Positions 1 through 7,989 of a stretch of DNA of 42,878 bases are shown in pieces (position 1 is the first letter of the stretch; each line of letters begins with the position of its first letter). Position numbers and translations under genes: made by a program. The DNA lies in assembly GCA_020073105.1 (NCBI GenBank), contig JAIQFW010000006.1, forward strand, positions 1 through 42,878, given 5' to 3'. Source of the stretch: Terriglobia bacterium (GTDB taxonomy: Bacteria > Acidobacteriota > Terriglobia > Terriglobales > Acidobacteriaceae). The notes under the pieces were generated by a model, which saw only the letters and a program-made list of their open reading frames with translations, ran no database searches and was not told where the DNA came from.

Positions 1-1
1 C

Positions 2-985
2 AATCGCACCAAGAAGCGCATAAAGTATCTCGCCCATAAAACCTTCACCCGGGGCGTGCTGAGTGAGATCGGCGGCTTCGGGGGATTGTTTTCCATTGAT
101 AAAACGAAATATGTGGACCCCGTCCTTGTGTCCAGCGTGGACGGGGTTGGCACCAAGCTGAAGATCGCTTTCGAAATGAAGATGCACCATACCGTGGGCG
201 CTGACCTGGTGAACCACTGCGTAAATGACATTGCCGTGCAGGGCGCCGCGCCGCTGTTTTTCATGGACTACCTGGCCACTGGCAAGCTCATTCCGGAGGT
301 GGCGGAGAAGGTCGTGGAAGGGCTGGCTGAGGCCTGCAAACACAACGGCTGTGCCCTGATCGGCGGTGAAACCGCCGAAATGCCCGGCTTTTATCCCGAC
401 GGCGAGTACGACTTAGCGGGCTTTATTGTGGGAGTGGTCGAGCGCGACCGCATTATCACCGGCAAGGCGGTCGAGGTTGGCGACGTGATCCTGGGGCTGG
501 CATCCACTGGCCTGCACACCAACGGGTATTCGCTTGCCCGCAAGCTGTTCTTCGAGATCGCGGGCTACACCCCGGACACCTACGTGAACGAGATCAAAGG
601 CAAGGTCGGCAACGAACTGATGCAAACCCACCGCAGCTACTGGCCGATCGTGAAGAAGATGCTGGCTGCCGAATGTGTGTCGGCCATGGCCCATATCACG
701 GGCGGGGGGATTACGGAGAATCTGCCGCGGGTGTTGCCTCGGGGTGTGGCAGCCGTGATCGAGCTTGGCACCTGGCCGGTGTTGCCGATTTTCGACCATC
801 TGCAAAAGCTAGGGAACGTCGCGCAGGAGGAAATGCTCCGCACCTTCAACATGGGTCTGGGTATGCTGCTGGTAGTGCCTTCCGCCAAATTCAAGAAAGC
901 ACAGACCGTGCTGGAGAAGTTAGGCGAGAAGGCCTTTACCGTGGGAAGGATTGTGAAGGGCGACCGGAAGGTGATGTACACGTAG
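2..985 (+). CDS. purM: PurM, AIR synthetase (5' end outside window)
   Basis: Phosphoribosylformylglycinamidine cyclo-ligase, the fifth step of de novo purine synthesis: FGAM plus ATP gives AIR, in the cytoplasm. The reading frame is open to the left edge of the window, so the first roughly 20 residues are missing, judging from the usual length of about 345. Family hallmarks are visible: the glycine-rich SEIGGFGGLF segment, the VSSVDGVGTKL strand, the DLVNHCVNDI ligand segment, LIGGETAEMPGFY, and HITGGGITENLPR near the C terminus. An internal GTG at 56 is not the true start, because conserved sequence continues upstream of it. Other purine genes lie elsewhere in the window (purH at 9451, purF and purL at 38-42 kb), so the pathway is dispersed rather than in one operon. 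TTA is used for a leucine at 413-415, relevant to the unusual tRNA at 24782. Confidence 0.95.
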   Translation, partial: NRTKKRIKYLAHKTFTRGVLSEIGGFGGLFSIDKTKYVDPVLVSSVDGVGTKLKIAFEMKMHHTVGADLVNHCVNDIAVQGAAPLFFMDYLATGKLIPEVAEKVVEGLAEACKHNGCALIGGETAEMPGFYPDGEYDLAGFIVGVVERDRIITGKAVEVGDVILGLASTGLHTNGYSLARKLFFEIAGYTPDTYVNEIKGKVGNELMQTHRSYWPIVKKMLAAECVSAMAHITGGGITENLPRVLPRGVAAVIELGTWPVLPIFDHLQKLGNVAQEEMLRTFNMGLGMLLVVPSAKFKKAQTVLEKLGEKAFTVGRIVKGDRKVMYT

Positions 986-1015
986 GAATGACGGGGAATG
1001 AGCCTCTGCCTTTTC

Positions 1016-1399
1016 TTAGTTCAAGGGAACCAAACTTAACCCCTCAATCCGCTCGAAGTGCTTTTGATTCCGGGTCAGCAGCGGCAGCCCATTCGCTACC
1101 GCTACGCCAGCTATGAGGCTATCGGCCATGCCAATGGCAAACCCGGTTCTTTCGAGTTCCTGACGTAGGTTGGCGGCGCTCGTGGCCGCGTCGCGATCCA
1201 GCGGCAGGATTGGAATTGCGGTCACCAGTCGCCGTACGGCGTCTCCTCGCTTCCCTTCACGTGCCCCGCTAAGGAGCTCAAAACAGGTGATCGCCGTAGT
1301 TTGGAGGCTGTCGGATGCCAGATACGATCTCACCTTTTCGACAGTGGGATGGATTCCCGCGAGGAAGTCGATTAACACATCCGTGTCGGCGAGAATCAA
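1016..1399 (-). CDS. vapC: VapC-like PIN-domain toxin
   Basis: A 127-residue PIN-domain protein, predicted to be the ribonuclease toxin of a type II toxin-antitoxin pair. Visible PIN hallmarks are the N-terminal LADTDVLIDFL strand with acidic metal ligands, a middle acidic residue in the CFELLSGA helix, and the GMADSLIAG segment with a third aspartate, followed by LLTRNQKHF. PIN nucleases use three or four such acidic residues to bind Mg2+ or Mn2+ and cut RNA. Its start overlaps the antitoxin stop by four bases, the usual translational coupling of such pairs. The target RNA cannot be told from sequence. Confidence 0.88.
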   Translation of the reverse strand: MILADTDVLIDFLAGIHPTVEKVRSYLASDSLQTTAITCFELLSGAREGKRGDAVRRLVTAIPILPLDRDAATSAANLRQELERTGFAIGMADSLIAGVAVANGLPLLTRNQKHFERIEGLSLVPLN

Positions 1400-1635
1400 C
1401 GCCAGTGCTCCCGCAAAGCCGCGGTGGACCGACGCAAGCTTTCCGCATCCTCGGCGGACAGCGATCCCGCCAGTGAAAGCAACGCCTCGCGCCGCTGGCT
1501 TCGTGCTTGTTCGCCCTCGAGATATTCTTCAATGGCTTCCGCCAGCACGCCGGAAAAGCCCTTTTCTCCCCGTCGCGCCGCCAGTGCCAGCAGGGCGCTG
1601 CGATGCTCGGTCTTCATTTCTACAGTCGTCCGCAC
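1396..1635 (-). CDS. vapB: VapB-like ribbon-helix-helix antitoxin
   Basis: A 79-residue protein with an N-terminal RTTVEMKTEHRSALLALAAR segment typical of ribbon-helix-helix antitoxins: one beta strand that pairs in a dimer, then helices. The polar C-terminal half would wrap the PIN toxin encoded immediately downstream. The chosen start is a GTG at 1635-1633; an internal ATG at 1617 is the alternative but would remove the beta strand. A TATAAT box on the minus strand at 1647-1642 ends six bases before the GTG, so the mRNA would be essentially leaderless. A perfect 36-bp palindrome covers this promoter and is the obvious autoregulatory operator. Family is inferred from fold pattern and context. 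Confidence 0.8.
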   Translation of the reverse strand: MRTTVEMKTEHRSALLALAARRGEKGFSGVLAEAIEEYLEGEQARSQRREALLSLAGSLSAEDAESLRRSTAALREHWR

Positions 1636-1637
1636 GA

Positions 1638-1673
1638 CCCCATTATAACATGCATGTGCATGTTATAATGGGG
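1638..1673. promoter_or_regulatory. Toxin-antitoxin operator/promoter palindrome
   Basis: Two perfect 17-base arms (left arm CCCCATTATAACATGCA at 1638-1654; right arm 1657-1673) are separated by the two bases TG. Each arm carries an extended -10 promoter, TGTTATAAT, one on each strand. The minus-strand copy is positioned to start transcription at the vapB GTG. No good -35 hexamer is seen, as expected for an extended -10 promoter. The repeated ATGCATG core would suit a ribbon-helix-helix dimer of dimers. The plus-strand copy points toward the 3' end of thyX and could make an antisense RNA. Confidence 0.8.
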
Positions 1674-1686
1674 CGGCCGTAACTAT

Positions 1687-3267
1687 CTATCTTTTCAGCA
1701 GATCCACCGGCTCCCGCACATCCGTCACCCGGAAATACCTGGCCAGCGCTGGATGCCTCTTGGTCACGGCTTCAAACATCGCGTAGGCCACATTGCGGTA
1801 TGAGATGTGGCCGGCGGGTGTGGTCCTCAACTCGGAGATATACACCACCTCGGCGAAATCCATCTTGAAGAGTGTCCGCTTCTTAAACGCCAGCGGAATC
1901 GCGTACTGGGAGTTCTCCCTGGCTTCAGGACCGGAATACTGCGCCAGGAGTTCAACCGCATCCCCTGCCCTTTGCATGACGGCGTCGTAATCGTCCCGCG
2001 CTCCCGCCGGCTCCAACTCGTCGGGTACGGCGTAGCCGTGCCGGGTGGTGAATTCCTGCCCAATCTGCACGCAGCGCCGGTGGCGGTGCATGTCGCGGAA
2101 GCCGCCGACGTCCATCAGGATGTCGAAACGAAACTTCTGTCCAGAGCAAAACGCCCGCAGCATCTCGTCGTGCTTGCCGCGGTGACGCAGTCCGACGTCG
2201 ATGATTTCACGGCGGATGCGCTCCCCCGCCGCCTCGACTGCCTGCCGAATCTGCCGATAGGAATAGTGGCTGTGCTCGTAAACCAGTGTCGCCGCCAGTT
2301 CCACTTCGAGCGGGTCGTCATCCAACAGATCAACCAACGGGGAAGCAGCCACTGGGAGGTTACCCATCAGCTCTTGCGCGACTTGCCGCAGCTCACGCCG
2401 GGTTTCGATCTCGTAGCGACTCGGGTCAGCGTATTTCACCAGGGTCGGCGCAACACGAATCTCCCGCAGCAGTTCCTGTTCGGCCCGCATAGCCAGTTCC
2501 GGGGAGACCGCGCGAATCTGGTCCACTAGTTCCCGCAACGCTTCCTGGTTCACGTTGTACGCAGGCGACAGTGCTGCCCGCTTCAGCAGCTCGCCCAGAC
2601 CACGGACTTCCTGGTGGGGGTGCGAGAGCAGATGGGAAACCTGGTTCTCCAGCGTCCTGGCGTTGACGATCTCACCGAGTGATGTGTTGGTGGCCAGCGG
2701 CAGCAGGTAGCGCGAGATATCGAAGGCCCGGGCCCGCAGCGTGCGCTCGTAGGCCTCCTGCTTCATGTCGTCGGGTTTCGGGGTGATGCTGGCCAGGTAC
2801 AGGGACATCCTGTCGGATAACAACTCATACTCGGTGAAGAGGTTTTCGATTGTCTCCCGGTATAACGCGCGAGCCTGGTCGTCACCAAAGTCGGGAAGGA
2901 AGTAGCCACTCTTCTTGAAATCCTGATAGCGGGTGGAGCGCTCCTGGCCGTCCCAGCGCTGCTCGTCGGCGACGGCGATGGCCGCCAGGATGGAAAGCCG
3001 CTCGATGGCCAGGGCGATGTGCGCCAGATCCGCAATGGAGCGGTGGCCATACTGAAAGTAAAAAGTGTTGAGAAACTTCTCCGCCTTCTGCTGGCTGATC
3101 TCCTTCAGCGACTCCTTCATGGAGAGCGCCGAGCGCGAATACTTGGCCATAGCGTAGGCCTGGATCTCGGGCTCCGCACCATACACGGCGTAGACTTCTA
3201 CCGAAGGCTGGGCGTTTGCGGGCTGGTTTCCGTTGGTAGGACGTGTTGTGTTGTCGGCCTCGGACAT
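1687..3267 (-). CDS. thyX: Tandem-domain flavin-dependent thymidylate synthase ThyX
   Basis: Predicted to methylate dUMP to dTMP using FAD, NADPH and methylene-tetrahydrofolate. The protein is 526 residues from the ATG at 3267, which has a GAGG Shine-Dalgarno; the open frame runs up to 3360 but that extension lies in repeat-rich DNA. This is about twice the usual ThyX length of 220-250 residues. The N-terminal half shows FQYGHRSIADLAH (H75), the STRY element (111-114) and LLP...NART. The C-terminal half shows FRDMHRHRR (RHR at 395-397), IPLAF and SELRTTPAGH (R481). The ThyX signature RHR-X7-S is therefore split: the first half keeps the serine side but lacks RHR, while the second keeps RHR but has E405 where the serine should be. 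No thyA is visible in the window. Confidence 0.85.
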   Translation of the reverse strand: MSEADNTTRPTNGNQPANAQPSVEVYAVYGAEPEIQAYAMAKYSRSALSMKESLKEISQQKAEKFLNTFYFQYGHRSIADLAHIALAIERLSILAAIAVADEQRWDGQERSTRYQDFKKSGYFLPDFGDDQARALYRETIENLFTEYELLSDRMSLYLASITPKPDDMKQEAYERTLRARAFDISRYLLPLATNTSLGEIVNARTLENQVSHLLSHPHQEVRGLGELLKRAALSPAYNVNQEALRELVDQIRAVSPELAMRAEQELLREIRVAPTLVKYADPSRYEIETRRELRQVAQELMGNLPVAASPLVDLLDDDPLEVELAATLVYEHSHYSYRQIRQAVEAAGERIRREIIDVGLRHRGKHDEMLRAFCSGQKFRFDILMDVGGFRDMHRHRRCVQIGQEFTTRHGYAVPDELEPAGARDDYDAVMQRAGDAVELLAQYSGPEARENSQYAIPLAFKKRTLFKMDFAEVVYISELRTTPAGHISYRNVAYAMFEAVTKRHPALARYFRVTDVREPVDLLKR

Positions 3268-3379
3268 CGCTGACCTCGATCGGGAAGGAGACTTGAATCT
3301 TACTGGGAGGCACCAGGTTACGCAATGATGCTCAAAACAGCTACTCGCGTGATGTCTCAATTTCAGCCAAACTCGGAAT

Positions 3380-3519
3380 TCCTCAGCGTACTCTGCGGCA
3401 GTTCTCGGCGCTCTCTGCGTTTCAAGATCTTGAGGAGACTCGACGAAGCCAAACTCTTAAATCGCTGAGATCGCGGAGAATACCCGCAGAGTGCGCGGAA
3501 ATGCCCCACAGAGAGCAAA
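3380..3519. repeat. Inverted CTCTGCG/CGCAGAG word repeat in a 330-bp gene-free stretch
   Basis: The stretch 3268-3597 holds no gene. Its centre is a pair of pyrimidine- and purine-biased arms: plus-strand words such as CTCAGCG, CTCTGCGG and CTCTCTGCGTTT at 3380-3422, then their complements CGCTGAGATCGCGGAGA and CGCAGAGTGCGCGGA at 3462-3499. The same word family recurs at 6650, 31008 and 32289. The AT-rich segment just before 3598 contains TATAAA at 3572-3577, a possible -10 box for the next gene. Confidence 0.7.
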
Positions 3520-3597
3520 GTAAGACACTAGCCAGTTACCATTGAATCTTTTCTTTTTGTCCGTAATCGTATATAAATGTAGCTACTTGATCCCAGA

Positions 3598-4458
3598 ATG
3601 AATCGCCTTGCTCCCAAACTTTTTGGGCTGTTTTTTTTGCTGACAGGATTGGTGTCTGCCCAAACCGCCTGGTCCATGGGCGCACAGCCTGCGGACGGCG
3701 GTGGTGCGCCGCTTATGTACCTGGCAGCAGCAGACGCTTCTCTGCCGGACGTCTTGAGCGTCCTGCCGGCGCAGGCCCCTATCTCGCTGGTGGCCCCAGC
3801 CCGGCTTCCCCGTATGGCGCCTGACTTTGCACTTCGGGTTTATGAAAACCGGGTCGCCCTGCAAACCACCCAGCTTTCTTCCTATTCTGCAGCCACTTCG
3901 ATTTTGGCCCAACTTCCCGACACGCAACAGTATGGACAATGTGACTTGCAGCGGCACTATGCCGCCCCACACACGCTCGAGTTCAAGTCGGTACACTTCG
4001 TGGGAGATGGCTTCGTCAAGAGCAACGTGATCCTTCGTCTGCTGCAGTCCGAAGTGGACCACTTGCAGAAGGACGACCCAGGCCTGAATGCGATCGACCC
4101 CGCAAACTACAAGTTTTCCTACAAAGGCACGACCCAGCTGGGCAGCCGCGAGGTCCATGTTTTCCAGCTAAAGCCACGCAAGAAGCGCACGGGACTGTTC
4201 AAGGGGCGGATTTATCTCGACGCCTACACGGGCAGCATGGTTCGCAGCGAGGGCAGACTAGCGAAGTCACCATCGCTGTTCATCAAGAAGATTGAGTTTG
4301 TCCAGGATTACGCTGATTTTGGCTCATTCACCTTCCCGGTACACATTCACTCCGAAGCCCAAACCCGGCTGATTGGCCGGGCCGTGGTGGACGTGATCCA
4401 TCGCGATTACCAGCCTGTCTCTACAATGCAAACTGCACAATTGACCACGCTTCGCTAA
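3598..4458 (+). CDS. Secreted protein, LolA/outer-membrane-lipoprotein-sorting-like fold
   Basis: A 286-residue protein that I do not recognise as a named family. The N terminus is a signal peptide: MNRLAPK followed by a hydrophobic stretch LFGLFFLLTGLVSAQ with a likely cleavage near residue 22. The C-terminal half (about 160-280) alternates beta strands in the order YKFSYKGTTQLG, VHVFQLKPRKK, GRIYLDAYTGSMVRSEGR and IEFVQDYADFGSFTFPVHIHS. That resembles the open beta-barrel of LolA/LolB-like and related periplasmic proteins, where Y-x-D-x-x-T/S-x-x strands are common. The role could be lipoprotein or lipid binding at the envelope, but this is inference. It stands alone, with an AT-rich upstream segment. 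Confidence 0.65.
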   Translation: MNRLAPKLFGLFFLLTGLVSAQTAWSMGAQPADGGGAPLMYLAAADASLPDVLSVLPAQAPISLVAPARLPRMAPDFALRVYENRVALQTTQLSSYSAATSILAQLPDTQQYGQCDLQRHYAAPHTLEFKSVHFVGDGFVKSNVILRLLQSEVDHLQKDDPGLNAIDPANYKFSYKGTTQLGSREVHVFQLKPRKKRTGLFKGRIYLDAYTGSMVRSEGRLAKSPSLFIKKIEFVQDYADFGSFTFPVHIHSEAQTRLIGRAVVDVIHRDYQPVSTMQTAQLTTLR

Positions 4459-4495
4459 TCGCAATTCGGGGCCGTGGGTGAAGGTCCCTGCTCTC

Positions 4496-4579
4496 TTAAC
4501 CACAGGGTTCACAGGGGTGCACAGAGAAAAGCCCTGGAAGCTTGTCCTCTGTGGGACCCAGTGTCCCCTGTGGTTGGTT
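4496..4579. repeat. Inverted CCACAGGG/CCCTGTGG repeat
   Basis: Between the secreted protein and the antiporter, AACCACAGGGTTCACAGG at 4499-4516 is opposed by GTGTCCCCTGTGGTT at 4561-4575, with CTCTGTGGGACCC words between. The arms are imperfectly complementary. Related words reappear inside the first codons of the acetyltransferase at 6685. No gene is seen in 4459-4666. Confidence 0.6.
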
Positions 4580-4666
4580 GCTTCTTGGCCGACAACCTGA
4601 AATTGACCCACTACCCCATTCCGAGTTTTGTTGCGGCGTGCCAAACCTTGACCTATTCTGCCTGCA

Positions 4667-5863
4667 ATGCCCCATGCTCCAGAAAATCTTCTGTTGCAGC
4701 TCTTCGCCATCTTCGTCTCCGCCAAGGTCGTGGGCGAGATGTTCGAACGCTTGCGTGTGCCTTCGGTTTTGGGGGAGATTCTGGCGGGAGTCGTGCTCGG
4801 ACCCTACGCCCTGGGCTGGATCCAGCCTAGTGACACCATCCACTCCCTGGCAGAGGTCGGGGCGATCTTTGTTCTGTTCAGCGCAGGTCTGGAAACCAGC
4901 CCCGGCGAACTGATCCGGGTGGGCGGCAAGGCGGTACAGGTAGCTGTCGCCGGCATCGTTGTTCCCTTTGTTCTGGGTTTCGGGTACATGAAACTTCGTG
5001 GTGACGCGTCGAGTGAGGCGGTATTTGTGGGTGCGGCCATGGTAGCCACCAGCGTCGGCATTACCGCCCGTGTATTGGGCGATTTGCGGGTGCTTTCCTC
5101 ACAAGCCGCGCGGATCATCATGGGAGCGGCAGTGTTCGACGATATTCTGGGCATGTTGCTGCTGGCAGTCGTGGCCGGTCTGGCCGCCGGGGGAGGCCTG
5201 GAATGGCTGCACCTCAGTGTGCTGACGGTCGAGGCAGTGGGCTTCGCGCTGTTCATGATCTTCCTCGCGCCGCGCATTGTGCGGCGCATGCAACCGCGCG
5301 TAGCGCGGCTTTCGACCCAGAATTCCTCGCTGATCGTGGCCCTCTCGATTTGCCTGTTCCTGTCGTGGCTGGCGGCCAAGATCGGCATAGCGGCCATCAT
5401 CGGCGCATTCTTCGCCGGCATGGTGTTCGCGGACCATGCAGAGGAGTGGAACCTTTTGCCGCGGGTAGGCGGGATCACCGAATTTCTGGCGCCATTCTTT
5501 TTCTTCGCGATCGGCACGCGACTGGACATCCGCTTGTTCAGCAACAACGTTCTGGTTGCAGCCATCATTGTTTCCCTGCTGGCCATTGTGTCCAAAGTGA
5601 TTGGCTGCGGCCTGCCCATGCTGGGCCAAGGCTGGCGCAACGTCTTCCGTGTGGGCGTCGGCATGCTGCCTCGCGGCGAAGTTGCGCTGATCGTGGCTCT
5701 GGTGGGATTGCAGTCGGGGATTGTGCTGCAATCTACCTACGCTATCGTTGTCTTCATGACTGCCGTCACTACGCTGATTGCGCCGCCGGTCTTGCGCTAC
5801 CTTTTTCGAGGTGAGGCCCGGGAGGGCAATGTCCACCCCGCGACCGCCCACGGCCAGCTATAA
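4667..5863 (+). CDS. CPA2-family cation:proton antiporter
   Basis: A 398-residue integral membrane protein of the monovalent cation:proton antiporter-2 type (NapA/KefB-like), exchanging Na+ or K+ for H+ at the inner membrane. Almost the whole length is hydrophobic, with about 11-13 predicted helices. The LGEILAGVVLGP segment (35-46) and GLETSPGEL (74-82) are typical of the family. The ATSVGITARVL helix (127-137) and the AAVFDDILGM segment with paired D158-D159 mark the ion-binding core; an aspartate pair is usual in electrogenic members. There is no C-terminal RCK/TrkA-N domain, so it is the short form. The ATG at 4667 has no strong Shine-Dalgarno. Only 29 bases separate it from fabG, so the two may be co-transcribed. 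Confidence 0.9.
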   Translation: MPHAPENLLLQLFAIFVSAKVVGEMFERLRVPSVLGEILAGVVLGPYALGWIQPSDTIHSLAEVGAIFVLFSAGLETSPGELIRVGGKAVQVAVAGIVVPFVLGFGYMKLRGDASSEAVFVGAAMVATSVGITARVLGDLRVLSSQAARIIMGAAVFDDILGMLLLAVVAGLAAGGGLEWLHLSVLTVEAVGFALFMIFLAPRIVRRMQPRVARLSTQNSSLIVALSICLFLSWLAAKIGIAAIIGAFFAGMVFADHAEEWNLLPRVGGITEFLAPFFFFAIGTRLDIRLFSNNVLVAAIIVSLLAIVSKVIGCGLPMLGQGWRNVFRVGVGMLPRGEVALIVALVGLQSGIVLQSTYAIVVFMTAVTTLIAPPVLRYLFRGEAREGNVHPATAHGQL

Positions 5864-5892
5864 TTTCCGATTCGATTCGCGAGGAGAAAATC

Positions 5893-6636
5893 ATGACTCT
5901 ATCAGGCCGGGTTGCGCTGGTCACCGGCGCGTCGCAAGGCATTGGCCGCGCCTGCGCGCTGAGGCTTGCTGAAGCGGGCGCCAGTGTTGCCGCCGCCGCC
6001 CGCAACCAGGAGAAGTTGAACGAACTGGTACAGGAGATCACCCACAAGGGCGGGAAGGCGGCGGCTTTTCCTGTGGACGTGGGCGAGGAAGAACAAATCA
6101 AGGCCGCCCTCAAGGCCGCGCTGGCACAGTTCGGCAAGATCGACATCCTGGTCAACAACGCTGGCATCACCCGCGACCAACTGGTCATGCGCATGAAGCG
6201 CCCCGACTGGGATTCCGTGCTCAACACCAACCTCACCTCGGCTTACCTGTGCATACAGCAAGTAATTGGCTCCATGCTCAAGCAGCGCTGGGGCCGGATC
6301 ATCAACATAACGTCTATCTTCGGTCAGATGGGACAGGCCGGACAGGCCAACTACGCTTCGTCGAAGGCGGGACTGATCGGGTTAACCATGGCCATCGCCC
6401 GCGAGGTGGGGTCGCGCAATATAACTTGTAACGCCGTCGCACCCGGCTTCATCGAAACCGCCATGACCTCGGTTCTGGGGGAGGACATGAAGCAGAACGC
6501 GCTGAAGGCCATTCCACTGGGCCGGGTCGGCACACCCGAGGACGTGGCCCACGCGGTGGCGTTCCTTGCCTCCGAGGGGGCCTCCTACATCACGGGACAC
6601 GTCTTGAACGTGAATGGCGGCATGCTGATGGGATAA
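5893..6636 (+). CDS. fabG: 3-oxoacyl-ACP reductase FabG (SDR family)
   Basis: A 247-residue classical short-chain dehydrogenase, predicted to reduce 3-oxoacyl-ACP with NADPH in fatty acid elongation. The cofactor motif TGASQGIG is at 11-18, the NNAG motif at 88-91, and the catalytic S141, Y154 and K158 lie in NITSIFGQMG and NYASSKAG. The C terminus ends in YITGHVLNVNGGM, typical of FabG. GAGGAG at 5881-5886 lies six bases before the ATG. Because SDR enzymes are numerous, a different 3-oxoacyl or sugar substrate cannot be excluded, but overall similarity to FabG is close. Leucine 164, in the conserved stretch after the active site, is encoded by TTA. Confidence 0.88.
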   Translation: MTLSGRVALVTGASQGIGRACALRLAEAGASVAAAARNQEKLNELVQEITHKGGKAAAFPVDVGEEEQIKAALKAALAQFGKIDILVNNAGITRDQLVMRMKRPDWDSVLNTNLTSAYLCIQQVIGSMLKQRWGRIINITSIFGQMGQAGQANYASSKAGLIGLTMAIAREVGSRNITCNAVAPGFIETAMTSVLGEDMKQNALKAIPLGRVGTPEDVAHAVAFLASEGASYITGHVLNVNGGMLMG

Positions 6637-6649
6637 ACAACTTCAAGAG

Positions 6650-6752
6650 CTAACCGCAGAGGACGCTGAGTACGCGGAGGAAGCATGGCAAAAACAAAAG
6701 GGCCAGAGCGAGTGCTTGCCTCTGTGTCCCCTGTGCCCCCTGTGGTTAAGAG
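6650..6752. repeat. Word repeat pair surrounding and entering the GNAT start
   Basis: AGCTAACCGCAGAGGACGC at 6650-6668 with GTACGCGGAGG (6670-6680), and the facing arm CTCTGTGTCCCCTGTG plus CCTGTGGTTAAGAGC at 6720-6752, belong to the dispersed purine/pyrimidine word family. The first arm supplies the GGAGG ribosome-binding site; the second lies inside the coding region and encodes about residues 12-23 of the acetyltransferase. Confidence 0.6.
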
Positions 6753-7218
6753 CTTTTCAATCTCATCAGCTGAGTCTGCCGATCAAATAGCGCAGGCGCG
6801 CGAGCTCTTTCTTGAATATGGCCAATCGCTAGGCTTCAGTCTGTGCTTCCAGAATTTTGACAAGGAACTAGCGGGCTTGCCTGGCGACTATGCCCCGCCC
6901 GATGGCCGCCTGCTCTTGGCCACCTTCGAAGGCGAACTCGCAGGATGCGTGGCTCTACACAAGTTGGAGCCCGAAATCTGCGAAATGAAGCGGCTCTACC
7001 TGCGCCCCCAGTTCCGCGGGAAGGGCCTGGGCCGGGTACTCGCCGAAACCACCATTGCCGAGGCCCGTAAGATTGGATATGAACGCATGCGCCTGGACAC
7101 CGTCGAACCTGTCATGAAGGACGCAGTTGGGCTTTATCGAAGGTTGGGGTTCCGGGAGATCGCTCCGTATCGGGAGAATCCGATGGCGGGCACGCTGTAC
7201 ATGGAATTGCAATTGTAG
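6685..7218 (+). CDS. GNAT-family N-acetyltransferase
   Basis: A 177-residue GCN5-related acetyltransferase using acetyl-CoA; its substrate is not evident. The core runs from about residue 25 (FSISSAESADQIAQARELF) to the end. The acetyl-CoA loop is in LYLRPQFRGKGLGRVLAE, where RGKGLG matches the R/Q-x-x-G-x-G/A signature, and YRRLGFREIAPY near the C terminus is the usual last strand. The ATG at 6685 has GGAGG four bases upstream, but both that site and the codons for residues 12-23 (SVSPVPPVVKS region) lie in a dispersed repeat. The first 24 residues therefore look like a repeat-derived extension rather than part of the fold. Confidence 0.82.
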   Translation: MAKTKGPERVLASVSPVPPVVKSFSISSAESADQIAQARELFLEYGQSLGFSLCFQNFDKELAGLPGDYAPPDGRLLLATFEGELAGCVALHKLEPEICEMKRLYLRPQFRGKGLGRVLAETTIAEARKIGYERMRLDTVEPVMKDAVGLYRRLGFREIAPYRENPMAGTLYMELQL

Positions 7219-7251
7219 CGTCACCAGGCCGATGCCTCGGAGGAATTCAAA

Positions 7252-7989
7252 GTGAAATCGATTCTATTGAGTCTGGCCCTGCTGACTGCCCTTCCGGTCT
7301 TCGCCGCGCCCAAGAACGTTTCCTACAAAAGCGGCGACGAAACCGTCAACGGCATTCTCTATATTCCGGAAGGCAACGGCCCGTTCCCGGCGATTGTCGT
7401 GATCCACGAATGGTGGGGACTGAACGATTGGGTCAAAGAACAGGCCTCGAAGCTATCGGACCAAGGCTACATCACGCTGGCCATTGACCTCTATCGTGGC
7501 AAAGTGGCAACCACTCCCGAAGAGGCCCATGAGATCATGCGCGGTGTCCCGGAAGACCGCGCCAAGCGTGATTTGCACGCCGCAGTGGAATTTCTTGCGG
7601 CACAATCCAACGTCAAGAAAGATCGGATCGCTTCGATTGGCTGGTGCATGGGTGGAGGGTACTCGCTCGATGTTGCGCTGCAAGAACCCACGCTGCGTGC
7701 GGCTGTCATCAACTACGGGCGCCTGGCCACTGATACTGAGTCCCTGAAAGCCATCAACGCTTCCGTCCTGGGTATCTTCGGCGGCCAGGATAAGGGTATT
7801 TCCGTGGACGATGTGCAGAAGTTCGCGAAAACTCTGAAACAGCTTGGCAAGAAGGTCGACGTCACGGTGTATCCCGACGCCGGTCACGCGTTTGAGAATC
7901 CAAACAATAAGACCGGGTACCGCGCGGAGGACACCGCCGACGCGTGGAAGCGCACGGTTAACTTCTTCGCTAGTACACTCAAGCAATAG
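7252..7989 (+). CDS. Secreted dienelactone hydrolase-family alpha/beta hydrolase
   Basis: A 245-residue alpha/beta hydrolase related to dienelactone hydrolase (carboxymethylenebutenolidase). It has a signal peptide of about 18 residues (MKSILLSLALLTALPVFA), so it acts outside the cytoplasm. The catalytic Cys-Asp-His triad is visible: C132 in GWCMGGGYS, D180 in GGQDKGIS and H212 in DAGHAFENP; E53 in HEWWGLN is the residue that activates the cysteine in the family. The start is the GTG at 7252 with GAGGAATT just upstream. The true substrate, whether a lactone or another ester, is unknown; neighbours give no pathway clue. Confidence 0.88.
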   Translation: MKSILLSLALLTALPVFAAPKNVSYKSGDETVNGILYIPEGNGPFPAIVVIHEWWGLNDWVKEQASKLSDQGYITLAIDLYRGKVATTPEEAHEIMRGVPEDRAKRDLHAAVEFLAAQSNVKKDRIASIGWCMGGGYSLDVALQEPTLRAAVINYGRLATDTESLKAINASVLGIFGGQDKGISVDDVQKFAKTLKQLGKKVDVTVYPDAGHAFENPNNKTGYRAEDTADAWKRTVNFFASTLKQ

